Assembly: GCA_013423385.1 (NCBI GenBank)
Contig: BLZA01000049.1
Location: forward strand, 62,001 to 126,000
DNA length: 64,000 nucleotides
Source of the DNA: Naganishia liquefaciens
Lineage: Eukaryota; Basidiomycota; Tremellomycetes; Filobasidiales; Filobasidiaceae
Direction of reading: 5' to 3'
Each line of letters opens with the position of its first letter. Positions within the stretch are counted from its first letter, which is position 1. Under the pieces are notes generated by a model, which ran no database searches, was not told the origin of the DNA, and saw nothing but the letters and a program-made list of their open reading frames with translations. A program made the position numbers and the translations under genes. Positions 34,722-45,887 of this stretch are shown one piece after another.

Positions 34722-37080
34722 ATGTCCTTGTACTCCTCATCGAGGCCCACCTCGCCACCGCCGGCGCCTACCAGCCAGCCGCTCCCGCCTCAAAAGCCTG
34801 TTCCACAACATGTGACGTTTGCCACACGGCAACAGAAGGTGTGTTCCGCCTACAATCATGGGACTGAACATCTGGCTCACTACTTCTTCAGCATGTCCCG
34901 CCGGGTGCGCCAATACCGATGGTGGTAGGATCGCATTCGAAAACGGTGCGGTCCGTAGCGTGGAGTTGTAATGGACAAATTGTAGCATCAGGGAGCGATG
35001 ATAGGAACGTCAAGATCTGGACAAGAGTGAGCCTGCTCTACAATTCTTTGTCGGTGTCATGGCTAATAGCAATTCACAGCGCGTAACAGGGCCGAATGCA
35101 TTTGAGCTCGCTAACTCCGAGCCGTTACTGTCCCATCCGACATCGCTCCATCCAAATCCAACAACGACATCTTCAAACCCAATCACAAACCTCGCCTTTT
35201 CTCCCCGACGTGTAGATATTTTGGCCGTCGCTTCCAACGATGGCAACGCAGGTGCTGCGGGAAAAGTCGTTGCGGTGCAAGGTCCCGGAAGTGTTTCATA
35301 TGACAAAGTAGCGGAGGAAGCATGGCTGAAAGAGGTCGAGGACGGCATGAAGAGTAAAGGCCGGAAAGTCGAACCTCCAAAGGTCGAGATCTGGAATACT
35401 TCAAGTACGTCCCTCTCCTCTGCTTCTCTTTCCGTGATCTCACGTTTTCTTTGGCAGAACGCCAAATCATTACCACCATTCACCTCGCACACAATCCCGT
35501 TTTTCTCGCTTTCCATCCATCCGCCAAACAAATCGCGATTGTATGCTTTGACAGCCGCGAACGGAACGACTACGTCGTTTTTGCCTGGCAACCCGACGCC
35601 GTCGCCGCTGAGGGTGACCTCGCATTCGAGGATGCCGATCCGACGACGGAACGCGCAAAGCGGGAGCAAGAGCGCGAGGCGTACCGCGCGTTACTTGCGC
35701 GGCAGCAACAGGCCGGGGAGGGTGGCGCAGCCCAGGAGGAAGGGTGGCAGATACGTACGGATGTCAGGCTCGGGGAGAAGAATTATCGGGTGTCCGAGTT
35801 GAATGGGGCAATGTTTGGGCCATGTGGGACGAGGATGTATGCGGGGAATCACGATGGGCGGTTAAATGTGTGGGAGTATCCGATCAAGCGGGTTGTGCTC
35901 GAGGAGAACAGGCCGGAGGAGGAGAAGAAGGAGGATGAAGCAGGCAAAATGGAGGAAGATGATCAGGAGGATGACGATGATGCGCCAATTCGACGGTCGA
36001 ATGAGAATCGAGGTGGAGACGAAACGGTGGAAACGGACAAGCCTCAGGTCCCGGCGGAAGAAGATGCGAACATGGATGCAGAAAATGCGTCTCCGAATGC
36101 CGAGGATGATGGAAAGGAGGTGAAAGAGGAACAAGCCCTGCAGGAAGCCAAAGTTGATTCCGAGATGCAGGAAGGGCAGACGAACCCGGAGATGCAGGAA
36201 GGGCAAGCGAACCCGGAGATGCAGGAAGGGCAGGTGGACTCGGAGATGCCGGACGGCAAGAAAGGTGCCGAGCCGCAGGACGGAAAAGAGGAATCGAAAA
36301 TGACGGCCGAACAGCAACCGAAAGACGAATCCCAGCCGACGATCAAGGATGAAGACGTACAGATGACAGATGCCGAAGGGGCCATCGAGGTTACAGAGTC
36401 CGCCAAACCGGAGCTGGGATCGTCCACAGAGGTCAAAACCGATGTCCCGGCCACGGATAGCGCCGCGCCTGCCGAAGCTTCTGGGCCTACAGAGACCCCA
36501 GACACAACAGCCCCAGTCTCGAAAGCATCCTCGCCAGTCTCGGCACCACCAATTGAACCGGCGGCCCCTCCGGCACAAATGCTCAAATACCTCTATGGCC
36601 AAGTCGTCAATTCGGGCTGCCTGAATTGTATCGATTTTGACCCGCGGAGACGGTACATTGCGACTGGCGGAAGCGAGGGGATGGTGAACTTATGTCAAGT
36701 CGGAGAGTGGATCGGTGTCGCCTCATTCGATTCGTATACGTGAGTTGTTAGCTCTGGTCGCTGTTGAGCGTGGACTGAATCTCTTGTACATGCAGGGAGG
36801 AAGTCAAGAACGTCAAGTTCAGCTGGGATGGGGAATACATTGCCGCAGCCGGAGATGATCGGTGCATCGACATTGTAAGCGGTCTTCAGATTTCCACAAC
36901 CTTCGGATCTGATTCCTTGTGCGCCTCGCCTAGATGTCGACGGCAACGGGCACGACGCTGCATCGAATACCCACAAAAGGCACAGTTGCCAGTATCGCGT
37001 GGTCGCCGGCACGGCATACGCTTTGCTTTGCGACGCAGGGGCAAGGGTCAACCAACGAGTGGTACTATGTACAGATGTAG
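34722..37080 (+). CDS. TEX1: THO complex WD40 subunit TEX1/THOC3 with large acidic insertion
   Basis: WD40 subunit of the THO/TREX complex, which couples transcription to mRNA export. A Pro-rich leader (SSRPTSPPPAPTSQPLPPQK) precedes blade 1, GSHSKTVRSVAWSCNGQIVA, SGSDDRNVKIWTR. Then come NPITNLAFSPRRVDILAVAS, HNPVFLAFHPSAKQIAIV and LNGAMFGPCGTRMYAGNHDG, RLNVWEYPIKRVV. About 225 residues of Glu/Asp/Lys/Gln-rich sequence (roughly 35905-36585) follow. The propeller then resumes with CLNCIDFDPRRRYIATGGSE, GMVNLCQVGEWIGVASFDSY, EVKNVKFSWDGEYIAAAGDD, RCIDIMSTATGT and SIAWSPARHTLCFAT, ending NEWYYVQM. The blade sequences and the ending match THOC3 order. The insertion sits between blades and carries a 27-bp tandem repeat. 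Introns are short; the gene appears intact. Confidence 0.85.
36162..36260 (+). repeat. 27-bp minisatellite coding for EMQEGQxNP
   Basis: Three near-identical 27-nt units (36162-36188, 36189-36215, 36216-36242) plus a diverged partial fourth lie inside the TEX1 acidic insertion. They encode EMQEGQTNP, EMQEGQANP, EMQEGQVDS and EMPDGKK. The high identity implies recent expansion by slippage or unequal crossing-over. Confidence 0.9.
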
Positions 37081-37345
37081 ACGTTCTAGGCTGATCAGCA
37101 TAGAAGTATACATGACCCGATGCATGGCTCCTCTATAGCTAGCGTGTGGTCTTTCTGGCTCGTATATAAGGCACATTGAGGCGAAATGCACAAAGTAAAC
37201 AACCCGCCGTTCAGCTCGGTCTCATCAGTCCCATCCAGTTTAAGGCATTCGAGATCCAGGTCGGCAGTCGTCCTCTTGGCGGGGCGACCATCACTCCGAT
37301 CATCTTCCTGGGCCGGTTTCCTCCGCATACCGACGTCATCCAGTC

Positions 37346-38831
37346 ATGCCCATGCGGCTAGTAGACAGGTGGCTTCCGCCGCCTACGGTAAAGCAAGAAT
37401 CCGAGGACGTCCACCGATATCACGATCACAGCGACGTCAATCCCTCAGAGAGTGTCGTGAGCTCAAGCATCAGCGCTGAAGCACTTCCACCGCTAGCCAT
37501 CACATACATCGCTGAACAACTCGCAGCAACCGGAAGCCTGAGGTCACTGGCGGCCTTGAACGCAACATCAAAGTCCCTTCATGCGCGAACGCTTCCCATC
37601 CTATGGCGGACTGTCATATGGGATCCGAGTAGGAAGGATCTAGAGTTAGAGGAATACGGGAGAGACCGGTATTGGCAAGCGGTCATGGTAGATTCTGCTG
37701 GAGCTCCACACATCCAGTAAGCTTGAAGTCAGCTGATTCTACTCGGCGTGTCAAGCTTAGTAGTGACAAATCAGGTTCATCGTTGACCGCGAAAGCACGA
37801 TCAGTATGACAAAGAAAATCCCGTCTCTCGTGCGCACTGCACTCGCATACCGAATGAAGACCCTGAAAGCATACACCGCCGTCTTCATCGATCACGAGGA
37901 GGAGACGCAGCGCCTCTTGAATTCTGAAGATCTCAAAATTGTGACTCACCTCCTCCCAGCTTATCGACCAGGAAGTGACGACTTCCTCACTGTGCGCCAT
38001 TCGCTGTACATGCTGGATCGCTGCGGAGCTCATAATGCGGAGACGGGGCCGCACGACGCATACTTTCTCTTCATCTTGCATCCCAGCGCAAACGAACAAT
38101 ATCACATACCAGCGTCCCTCGAAGAGCGGCACCTCCCAGCCATGCCTTATACTCTGGACTCGGTGCTGCTTATTCCAGAGCAAGACGACTTTGTACCCGC
38201 TGATCGCCACCGCATCGTCGCAACAGCGGTCGATTTTTTCGCTGCCATCGATCATCAGGCTAGCAAGTCTTGGAAGGGATACCGCGGACAGTTCACGTCC
38301 GTCCCCCAGAAATCGGAGAAACTGTGCAACGGATACTTGAATTTCCCTTGGCACAAGTCGCCATTGTCAGCGCTAACATGCGCGGAATCCGTGAGTCTTG
38401 GAAACGACACTAGTCACCATCATTCCTGACAGAGAATTTGGATTCAGGTCGCTCAGGCTCTTCAAATCGCCCGTACCACGACTCGGCACTGGATCGAAAT
38501 CAACATCGAGATTGACACTCAATTTCCTGCCGACAGAGACGAAACCATTAAGCGTGCCATTGGTTTCATTCAGCCGTTTTACCTTGAACGCGCGCTTCGC
38601 CGATTACATCCTGCCTCGCATGGAATGGGAGATGTCACAGTTTGTGACGGCACAACGGACCTTCATGCTGTTCTTCGTCGGATTCGACCAGGCGAGTACG
38701 GGCAGCAGCAGGGGGCGGTCGAGCTTTTCATCCAACGCTTTCCGAAGGGTACCGGTGCGGATAAGTCAGACAAGGAAGTAGGGAATGGTATGGGGCCGCA
38801 TGTCACTTTCCGGGAGGTCTATTCCTTATAA
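37346..38831 (+). CDS. F-box-like protein, function unknown
   Basis: Three exons. Exon 1 starts MPMRLVDRWLPPPTVKQESE and holds an F-box-like fold, PPLAITYIAEQLAATGSLRS, LAALNATSKSLHARTLPILW, then RTVIWDP, as in many basidiomycete F-box proteins. A GTAAGC intron joins HIQ to FIVDRESTISMTKK. Exon 2 has VRTALAYRMKTLKAYTAVFI, YFLFILHPSANEQYH and LDSVLLIPEQDDFVPADRHR. A second intron joins SV to AQALQIARTTTRHWIEIN, followed by RAIGFIQPFYLERALRRLHP and the end HVTFREVYSL. No leucine-rich or WD repeats follow, so the substrate part is unknown. A role as an SCF ubiquitin-ligase adaptor is inference from the F-box alone. Minus-strand frames under it are shadows. It is convergent with FAN1, stops 167 bp apart. 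Confidence 0.7.
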
Positions 38832-38998
38832 GGTGAAAATTATTCGAATGCGTTGCCAATATACACAATCATCGTGACATCGACATCATTTGTGCACATC
38901 TTGCTTGAGTCCTGCCAAAGCGCCGTCCAGCAAGGAATATGCCTCGACAATGATACACAGTTCAGAACCAGAGTGTACAACCAGAATCACTGCTCGCG

Positions 38999-41900
38999 CT
39001 ACAACTCGATGGGCGCGCACATCCCACCTCTCATCTCCAAAGACGATGTCTTGCTCAGTGAAGACGCCTTCCTCTTGACTGGTCTAGAATTTGCCTTCGC
39101 TCCCGCGGATCTAGACCGCTCCGGGGCTACGCGAAAATTCTCCTTATTCTCGCGGGCATTCTCCATTTCGCTACCTGCGTCCTCCTCCAATTCCGACTTG
39201 CGGTATAGGCGTCCTTCCCCTTTCCAGTTGGACCTAGCCTCGTCACCATCCTCGTATCGCCATTGGTCTCGATCTTTGGAATCGTCGTCTTCGTCCTCAT
39301 CCGGCTCCTGCATGTCGCTTTCGTTGCCATAGTCGTAGTCTCTCTGTTTTCCCCAACCCCCGTTGTTCGTCCGCTGCCTTTTGCGCTTTGCAATCTCTTC
39401 GGGCGAAGCTTCCCCAACGTGGCATACTTCGACATCGACACCAGCGGATTGCATGACTGAAATCCACACTTTCTGCGTTTCCGAGAGATGATCATTCGGA
39501 CTTTTGACTTCCACGAAACGACATTTCTTTTCCTCAATGTTCCAGACGCTGGGAAGATGTTGATCAGGTGAAGCTTCTCGAGAGCTCTAATTGACTCACA
39601 TCAAATCCGGCACCCCGCTCGCGCGATGACCGTATTCTTCGCAGAACATTCTGCACAAAATAGACAACGACTGGCCTCCCATGCACTGGAAATGCAGCGA
39701 TAAATTGATCAAGCAGCTATTGATGAGGAGAGCACTTACTTTTATAATCTCTTCCAGATCAGCTCGCTCGTATGTCCAATCGACCCCGATGGCCAGAGTC
39801 CCCCTTTCCCTCTCAACTTCATCGGTCTCGCGCAACAATCGGATCGCTTTGGTGGTGCTTGTCATCTGCTGCAGTCTCTCCTCGATGTCTGCTTGACGAG
39901 AACGATAGAAAGAATCGTCGCCGAGGTCCAGCGGTGCAAGCTGATACGGGGTCTCGAAGGCTCCAGGGATGTCCATATAAAGGATGGGCCAGAACAGAAG
40001 GCCAAACAGCGTTGTAAGAATGCTGGCTTCGGAATGAAAGCTGTTTGAGGGAGATGAGCTATATTCACAATATGCCGCGAGGTCGCTTTACCCTTTATAA
40101 CCTCGATCTTCCCACCACTCCAAAACCCAGTGCTCGACGCCGACTTCGTCATCTCGACCCTGCCAGAGCGTCTTCCCACCAGTGCGATCGAAGATCGGAA
40201 CCGCCTCGTCGTCATCCATTGACGCGACCGTTGAACGACGATGCGATCGTGCATGATTGTCGAGCCTTTCTGCCTTGAGATGTCTCTTTTCGCTCACAGA
40301 CAGCTCAGCCTCGCAAACATGACGTTCGTCTGGAGGGAGATCGAGCTGCTTCTCGAGCCTCTTTAGGCGTCTTGATAGTCTTGGGCGGTATACTGCAAGA
40401 TAAAAGTTTTGCAAGGTCAGGCATCAATTTGGATTCGCCCGCCCACGGAAACGCTTACTGAGATGGGTGTCCGGATCAGTCAAGCCTTCGTGGCAAACCA
40501 GTACGGCTTCTCTTTTCTTATCGACATCTCCTCCATAATGTGTCATAAGGACCAGAGCCAGACGATCGTACCACGCTCTATTCAGACTGATTAGCTGGAC
40601 GATAATGATCACTGACCTATTGCTTACCCTCTCTTGCCTCGTCGCCACACTCTTTGCTCGAGCAGCGAACGCAGTACCTGGCACTCCAGGTCGTACTCGT
40701 GCAGTATGCCAAGGGCTGTTGCCCCTTTCGACACCACTCTTGTCAAGATATGGCCTGGTCACGTAATCAGCATGGTGAAACTTCCCTTGGCGTCGTTACG
40801 CACCCAGGGTAAAGCGATCAAGGACATGCCGCGATCCAGCAGCCCTGGTATCCGAAGACGCCCTCCTCGCCGCGAGCTTCCACCGATCCCAAACGCCTTC
40901 CCACACTTTCCGCACTCTCCGCGCTCCTTCCAGTCTTCCACCTTTCGTGCCGAAGCCGAAGCCACTAGGCCCGACCCACGCACCAGTGGAATGATTCTGC
41001 TCGCCTAAGGACTCGTCGACAATGGCTTCAAGTTCGAGGGCTCTCTCGTATTCCAACAACGCTTCCCGTGATGGCCAAATGGTTGACCGGCGCGCATTGA
41101 TATCTGGATAGTTTCGTTTTTGTGAGGATGTGAGGATCTCTGGTAACATGAGTGACTTGGCAACGCCAGATGAGGGCGTAATCGTTGATCGATAAAAGAC
41201 GAGGTTGACCCGCCATATCAATCGGCGGAAGGCGATGGAAACTTGAATAGCACGACCGCCAAGTGCGGCTACGATCTTGTCGTACAAAATCGTACGACCC
41301 GTCTGCGGCGAGACTGGCGATCTCCCACCCGCCTTGACGGGCTGGCGGCTGCCAGGCGTGCTCAGGGAATCTTCATGCTTTGATGCGCCCGAGAATGAGT
41401 GTGCGTGTTTAGGCGTAAATGCCAGCGTGGTCTGCCGAGACTTGGCAGGGGTTGGCATCGAGGACGTCCGTGACATATTGCGGAATCTGGAGGGAGATGC
41501 AAGATCTGGAGTCACGGCAAACGACAGACGGGTCTGCTTGCTCGCAGATGAGAGAAGTGCGGTGATGATCTCGGGCCGCTGAAATTGAGGTTTATTGGTC
41601 ATCATTGTCGACGAACCGAGTAACGCTTTACTCACGGTGAACTTGGATTTCCAGCACTTGAGCTCTTTGGCAATCATTGTTAATTCGGCCATATTCAAAT
41701 GCCTGATCATCTCTTCCACAGACATCTCGGAGCTCCCTCTAGCGAACGCTGTGATATCTTCCGTATCTCCCTCCTTCAAGCGGTAAAATTCGTCGTCTGT
41801 TGTGTCAATTGGAGGAGCGTAGTTTGTGACGGGAGCTTTCCCCTTTCCGAGGATCATCTTGCCCTCGGCAGGCGGTTTCATCTCCTTGTGGGTGCTATTT

Positions 41901-42885
41901 CCATTTCCAGACTTTCCCGATACTTCCGTAGATGCCATTGTTCTTTTGAACGCTTCGTATTTGGAGAGCCGAATTGCCTTAGCCAGTTCCGGATCTTTGG
42001 CCTCCTCCTCTTTAGACAAGCCCGTGGTGATCGTCTTGATATCGATTTGCGGACGCTTGGACGGCCCTACACCTGCTGCTGCTTTCGTCTCCACCACAAC
42101 AACTTCCTCATCCGATGACTCTAGCACAATAGGATTGGATGAATCGTTGGCGGGCATGGGTACTTTCGTCTTCCCCTTGATTACTGTCTTGCGCGATCCA
42201 CTCGGAGGTTCAACTGGTTGCGCTTTGACGCCTTTGATGTCTGTCTCCTCCTCTTTCTCGGTTTCCGGGGTCGTCTGTATGAGTTGTAAATCCGCCAGCT
42301 CGTCTGCGGTGAAGAATCTGTCAGGTTGATGAACATGGCTATCGGGGTGACCAGATCCGGACGCAGGATTTTCTCCGCCTAAAGATTCGTCGCCTTGAAA
42401 GTTGAGTTTGGAAGTGAGAATATCCATGAAGGTCGCGACATTGTCTTCCCCGAGCTCTGACGAGTACTTGACGGACAACTCGTTGTGAGAGAATATCTTG
42501 TTGGTCTTACGTAGGAGTAAACGCGTCAGGAGGTATTTTGGCTCATCTGAAAGAGCCCAAGTGAGCTGATACTCCGAAATCACATCAGGCTATGCTCACA
42601 CTGCAATGCCAGAAACTTCCTCAGGACAGCCCTCTCATGTGCCGTAAACAGGTAATCCTCTCCTTCCAAGACAGTCTCGAACATCTCGTGTACGATCCTG
42701 ACATACATCGAGATCCTGCCACCGCCAGGTTCGCCAACTTCTTCTTCATCTTCTTGCTCATCTTGCTGATCTTTATCAAGCTGACTGGCGGGACTCGAAG
42801 TGAAAGCGTGAAAGATGTCGACCGGTGCTTCGGAGAGGTCGCGTTCCGCTTGCGCGGCTGCGATTCGCGCTGCAACGGATGACAT
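38999..42885 (-). CDS. FAN1: FAN1-type structure-specific nuclease (VRR-NUC)
   Basis: Flap/interstrand-crosslink repair nuclease. The start MSSVAARIAAAQAERDLSE at 42885 is the most family-like. It leads into the N-terminal helical domain (YVRIVHEMFETVLEGEDYLF, HERAVLRKFLALQCE, YLLTRLLLRKTNKIFSHNEL), a long acidic linker, a SAP-like DNA-binding unit (SVEEMIRHLNMAELTMIAKE, LKCWKSKFT, RPEIITALL) and TPR-like middle exons. The C-terminal nuclease shows MGGQSLSILCRMFCEEYGHR, SGVPDLI, then CRFVEVKSPNDHLSETQKVW. The PD and EVK catalytic residues are present. The protein ends with an extra charged tail of about 130 residues. No UBZ finger is seen, as in other fungal FAN1 (S. pombe). The linker carries a SIM-like PIVLESSDEEVVVVE and two QTxLxF motifs. 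Many introns. Confidence 0.88.
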
Positions 42886-43238
42886 GGTGGCTTCGGTACA
42901 GCTCGCTCGGCGGCTCACATGGATACCACTTTCTGAATGTCGCACCGGTGATTTGTTCTCGAGGGTCGGAATCAGACAGCGCACATATGCCTAAAATGAA
43001 TTGGTGAATGGACGCGACGGGCTAATCGCCTCTTCATGTCTCACGTCGTTCAATACCTTGATGAAGGTGTTTGTTTACTTTGTGATCGACGTCGCCGTTC
43101 TCCTAGTCTGCACTTTCTATGCCTTCTACATGACACTTTGCCCCTCGTCTTCTCATTACAAGGAATTTGTCTTGCGCCTCTCCAGCCTGAACCCAGCCGG
43201 TCGCCTGTGTAAATAGAAGAGCTCAAATTCATATCGCC
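42886..43238. promoter_or_regulatory. Divergent promoter, FAN1/TACO1
   Basis: This 353 bp separates the FAN1 and TACO1 starts. A 71-codon plus-strand frame (43001-43216) with a hydrophobic stretch overlaps it, but it would sit in the TACO1 5' leader and has no known relative. Confidence 0.45.
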
Positions 43239-44527
43239 ATGCAAGCTGTTTGGGTCAGCTCGGCAGCATACCGGGCTCGCATGGTCTTGCAGTACACACG
43301 AAGAAGAGCGGTCATAGGTTACGACATAAGACAGCTACACGCCGCAGCCGTATCATATGCTGGACATAACCGCGTAAGCATCTTTTCGGCAGATCGTTCG
43401 TGACGCAGGGTTCTCTTATCATGTATCTTTCCAGTGGTCGAAGATCCGGCATAGGAAGGGTGCTGCCGATGCAGCGAGAAGCGCGCAGTTCTCTAAAGTC
43501 ACAAATGTATGATGCGAGTTCAGTCCGTAAATCCTTGACGCTTATCTTTTTTTACTTGACATATCTCAGGAGATTTACATGTCGTTACGGCCACCCGCAT
43601 CGCCAGATCCAGCAGACAATCCTCGTTTCGCAGCCATCCTTGCCAAAGCACGTGAATTGGCATATCCAAAAGCGAATCTTGAGGCTGCGATAGCCAAGGT
43701 GATATACACCGCATCCTACTGAGCCCTACACGCTGAATGGGTGCTCTTACAGGCATTGAATCCACACGAGGGCGTTGCATTGCAGAATATCACCTATGAA
43801 GCGATCGGTGCGGGGGGTCAGGTGTCGTTCATCATGTTCGTCACAGCCAAGCTGAAAAGAAATCGCTCTGAACGGTACCGGCCTCTCACAGAGAATGCTT
43901 GACGGACAACACGAATCGAGCGGTTTCCAAGGTGAAAGAAATGCTCTCCAAATATGGGTAAGCATTCGACTATGCCTGCTGCTGGCCATCTTCCTAACAT
44001 CTCAATATCCCATAGCTGTCGATTTTCGCCAGTAGCATTCCAGTTCGAACGCAAAGGTCGCATACAGGTGGTCGCCAACCCTGAATCTGTCCAGGAAAAT
44101 GAAGCTTTCTTCGAGCAGCTGTTTGACGCTGCTGCCGAAAGCGGGGCCGAAGACGTGCGAATCATGGACCAGGAAGATGACAAGGCCGCTGAAGTGGTCT
44201 ACGAGGTAGGCCTGCCGTCCCGCCATGGAAGATTCATCTCAGACTGACGTCGCCGCCACAAAGGTCATTACTTCACCGACAGAACTCTCCAGCATTGCAT
44301 CATCACTCCAGTCTGGACCCCTCTCGCAGTCGCTGCAGATAGTGGCTGTCGAGCAAGCGTACATACCGACAGACCCGGTCTACCTTCCGGGCAGCCGGAA
44401 CAAGCCAGCGGAGAGTCAAGAGATCGAAGAGGATGCGGCGGAAAAGGCATTTAATGTGTTGGGCGCGCTGGACGAGGTGGCGGATGTGTCTCGGGTGTGG
44501 ACAAATGTAGTAGGTATGGACTCTTGA
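43239..44527 (+). CDS. TACO1: Mitochondrial translational activator TACO1 (YebC/PmpR family)
   Basis: Mitochondrial YebC-family protein; the human relative promotes COX1 translation. Exon 1 encodes a basic presequence (VSSAAYRARMVLQYTRRRAV) and AAVSYAGHNR. A joined exon continues WSKIRHRKGAADAARSAQFS, giving the family's AGHxKWSxIKxxKxxxD...RxxxFSK signature. Then come EIYMSLRPPASPDPADNPRF, AKARELAYPKANLEAAIAKA, LQNITYEAIGAGGQVSFII, ECLTDNTNRAVSKVKEMLSK, CRFSPVAFQFERKGRI and ITSPTELSSIASSLQS, to the acidic end. The join across GAGGQVSFII|ECLTDN needs a GTTCGT donor (position 43837) with CTCACAG acceptor, because other donors break the frame. Total length is normal for a mitochondrial YebC. 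Confidence 0.9.
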
Positions 44528-45887
44528 ACTAGACTTTCTTTGCGAGTGTCCAGTGCCCTGTGGTGGAGCAGTATTCAACTTTTCGATTTTGAATGGAGGA
44601 GACGAGAGTCTTGAGTGCCTTTTCCGTAAAGTCGGACTATTTGCAGCATCGAATCAATCTTAATCTACAAACCCAACCGAAAAACCGATAAAGCGGTATA
44701 CAAAAAAGATATAGGCTACTGCATCCACAGCAGCGGTCCATCCTTAGGGGGCTTCATCCATGTAGCTCAAGCCTAGCTTCGAGTTGCTAAGCGAGCGCAG
44801 GACTTGAGACCACCTTTCCGCGTGCTTGGATGAGGGATGTCGGTCCGTTCTGATGACCGACGTGTCGAGGAGATGACAAATCGACGCGACCGAACCAGGA
44901 CTCGAACCCTGGTCGCGGAAGCGTGGGATCCTGTGCGTTTTGCACAGACGATCCCCCTCGGACGCCCTCACACTGTACTTGGCAGCCTGCAATTAATAGC
45001 TTGGAACTTTGGCTCTACTTATAGGAGAAGGAGCCCTGAGGATCAGGCAAGGGTTTCCTGAACCTTTCTCGCCGGTCATTGTGCATTGGCGAACTGTTAC
45101 ATGCACGTTGTCGACCGTTCTCAAACGTCTTAGCACCAGCCAGTATATCACGTCGGAAAAAGGTAAAGACCGCTAGCCCGTTAGCATCGATGCGAGAAGT
45201 AGCTGACATTTCAATTCGCTACGTCTATCGTCCGTTGACAGGAGCACAACAGACGCGATTCAATACTTGCGGCGTGAGTGTCGCAGGTTGTGCCCATCCG
45301 CTTGGGGGCCAGCAACACAGAGACATTGAGGCACCGATTCAATCTCCGTCCATCGTCATTCTGCTCTCAAATGAGGGTAAGGCGTGCATCGCAACGGGGC
45401 AGTGGAACAACTATAGAAATCTCTCTAGAAGCGCAGTACCCCGGTTCAGATTTCTTACCCGAAGCAAATCGGAGGGGGAAGGGAGATCGGTGACCCTGCA
45501 TCAGCTTATATTTCTGTCGTTGCACAACTTGTGATATGTATTTATGCGATTTCGTTTGGAAACGTATCAGTCATCGACCCAGATTGCGCGGACAACTACT
45601 TTCTGCGGTATTCCCGGTCTCAGTCCAATGATGCTCGATAACATGTAGTCTCGTGCGACCGAGTGCTTCGAAATCACGCTCATAGTCTTACGGCAACTCT
45701 GGTAGACGACAGGAGGACTGTCGGCCAGCACCCACCCCTGCCGTGGCCCCTCGTGGTTGGCAGAAGCCTCGAGCCCGAAAATATGCGCGGAAGTGAAAGC
45801 ATCTATATGTCACGTTCTCCCCGTGATATTTCCGGCACACAGTATGAAATTACAACGCAAATCACTCAACCAATCCATGCATCACCC
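44528..45887. other. Gene-poor interval between TACO1 and FAP7
   Basis: This 1,360-bp stretch has no recognisable protein gene, one of the longest gaps in the window. Inside lie a GTCGGTC/GACCGAC hairpin near 44840-44862 and a tRNA-like structure at 44886-44965. A 151-codon plus-strand frame (45079-45534) has no family resemblance. It contains the terminators of both flanking genes and possibly an unannotated RNA gene. Confidence 0.5.
44886..44965 (-). ncRNA. tRNA-like structure, possibly a decayed tRNA
   Basis: On the minus strand an 80-nt segment has a B-box-like GGTTCGAGTCC within a T-arm (CCAGG/CCTGG). Its ends pair as an acceptor-like stem (GCGTCCGAG with TTCGGTCGC, one mismatch), and an internal hairpin GGGATC-CTGTGC/GCACAG-GATCCC sits where an anticodon arm would be. 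There is no convincing D-arm or U33 and no T-run terminator. It does not fold as a standard tRNA, so it is at best a pseudogene or unrelated structured RNA. Confidence 0.25.

Noticed and set aside
35862-36602. 246-codon minus frame rich in Leu/Phe/Arg.
   Set aside because: It is the reverse reading of the acidic TEX1 insertion; the composition is a by-product of GAG/GAA codons.
37683-38354. 223-codon minus-strand frame.
   Set aside because: It lies antisense to the F-box-like gene, has no family features and crosses that gene's introns.
43001-43216. 71-codon plus frame with a hydrophobic stretch upstream of TACO1.
   Set aside because: It is out of frame with TACO1, has no known relative and sits in the divergent promoter.
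45079-45534. 151-codon plus frame in the TACO1-FAP7 gap.
   Set aside because: There is no domain, signal or splice context; its content looks random.
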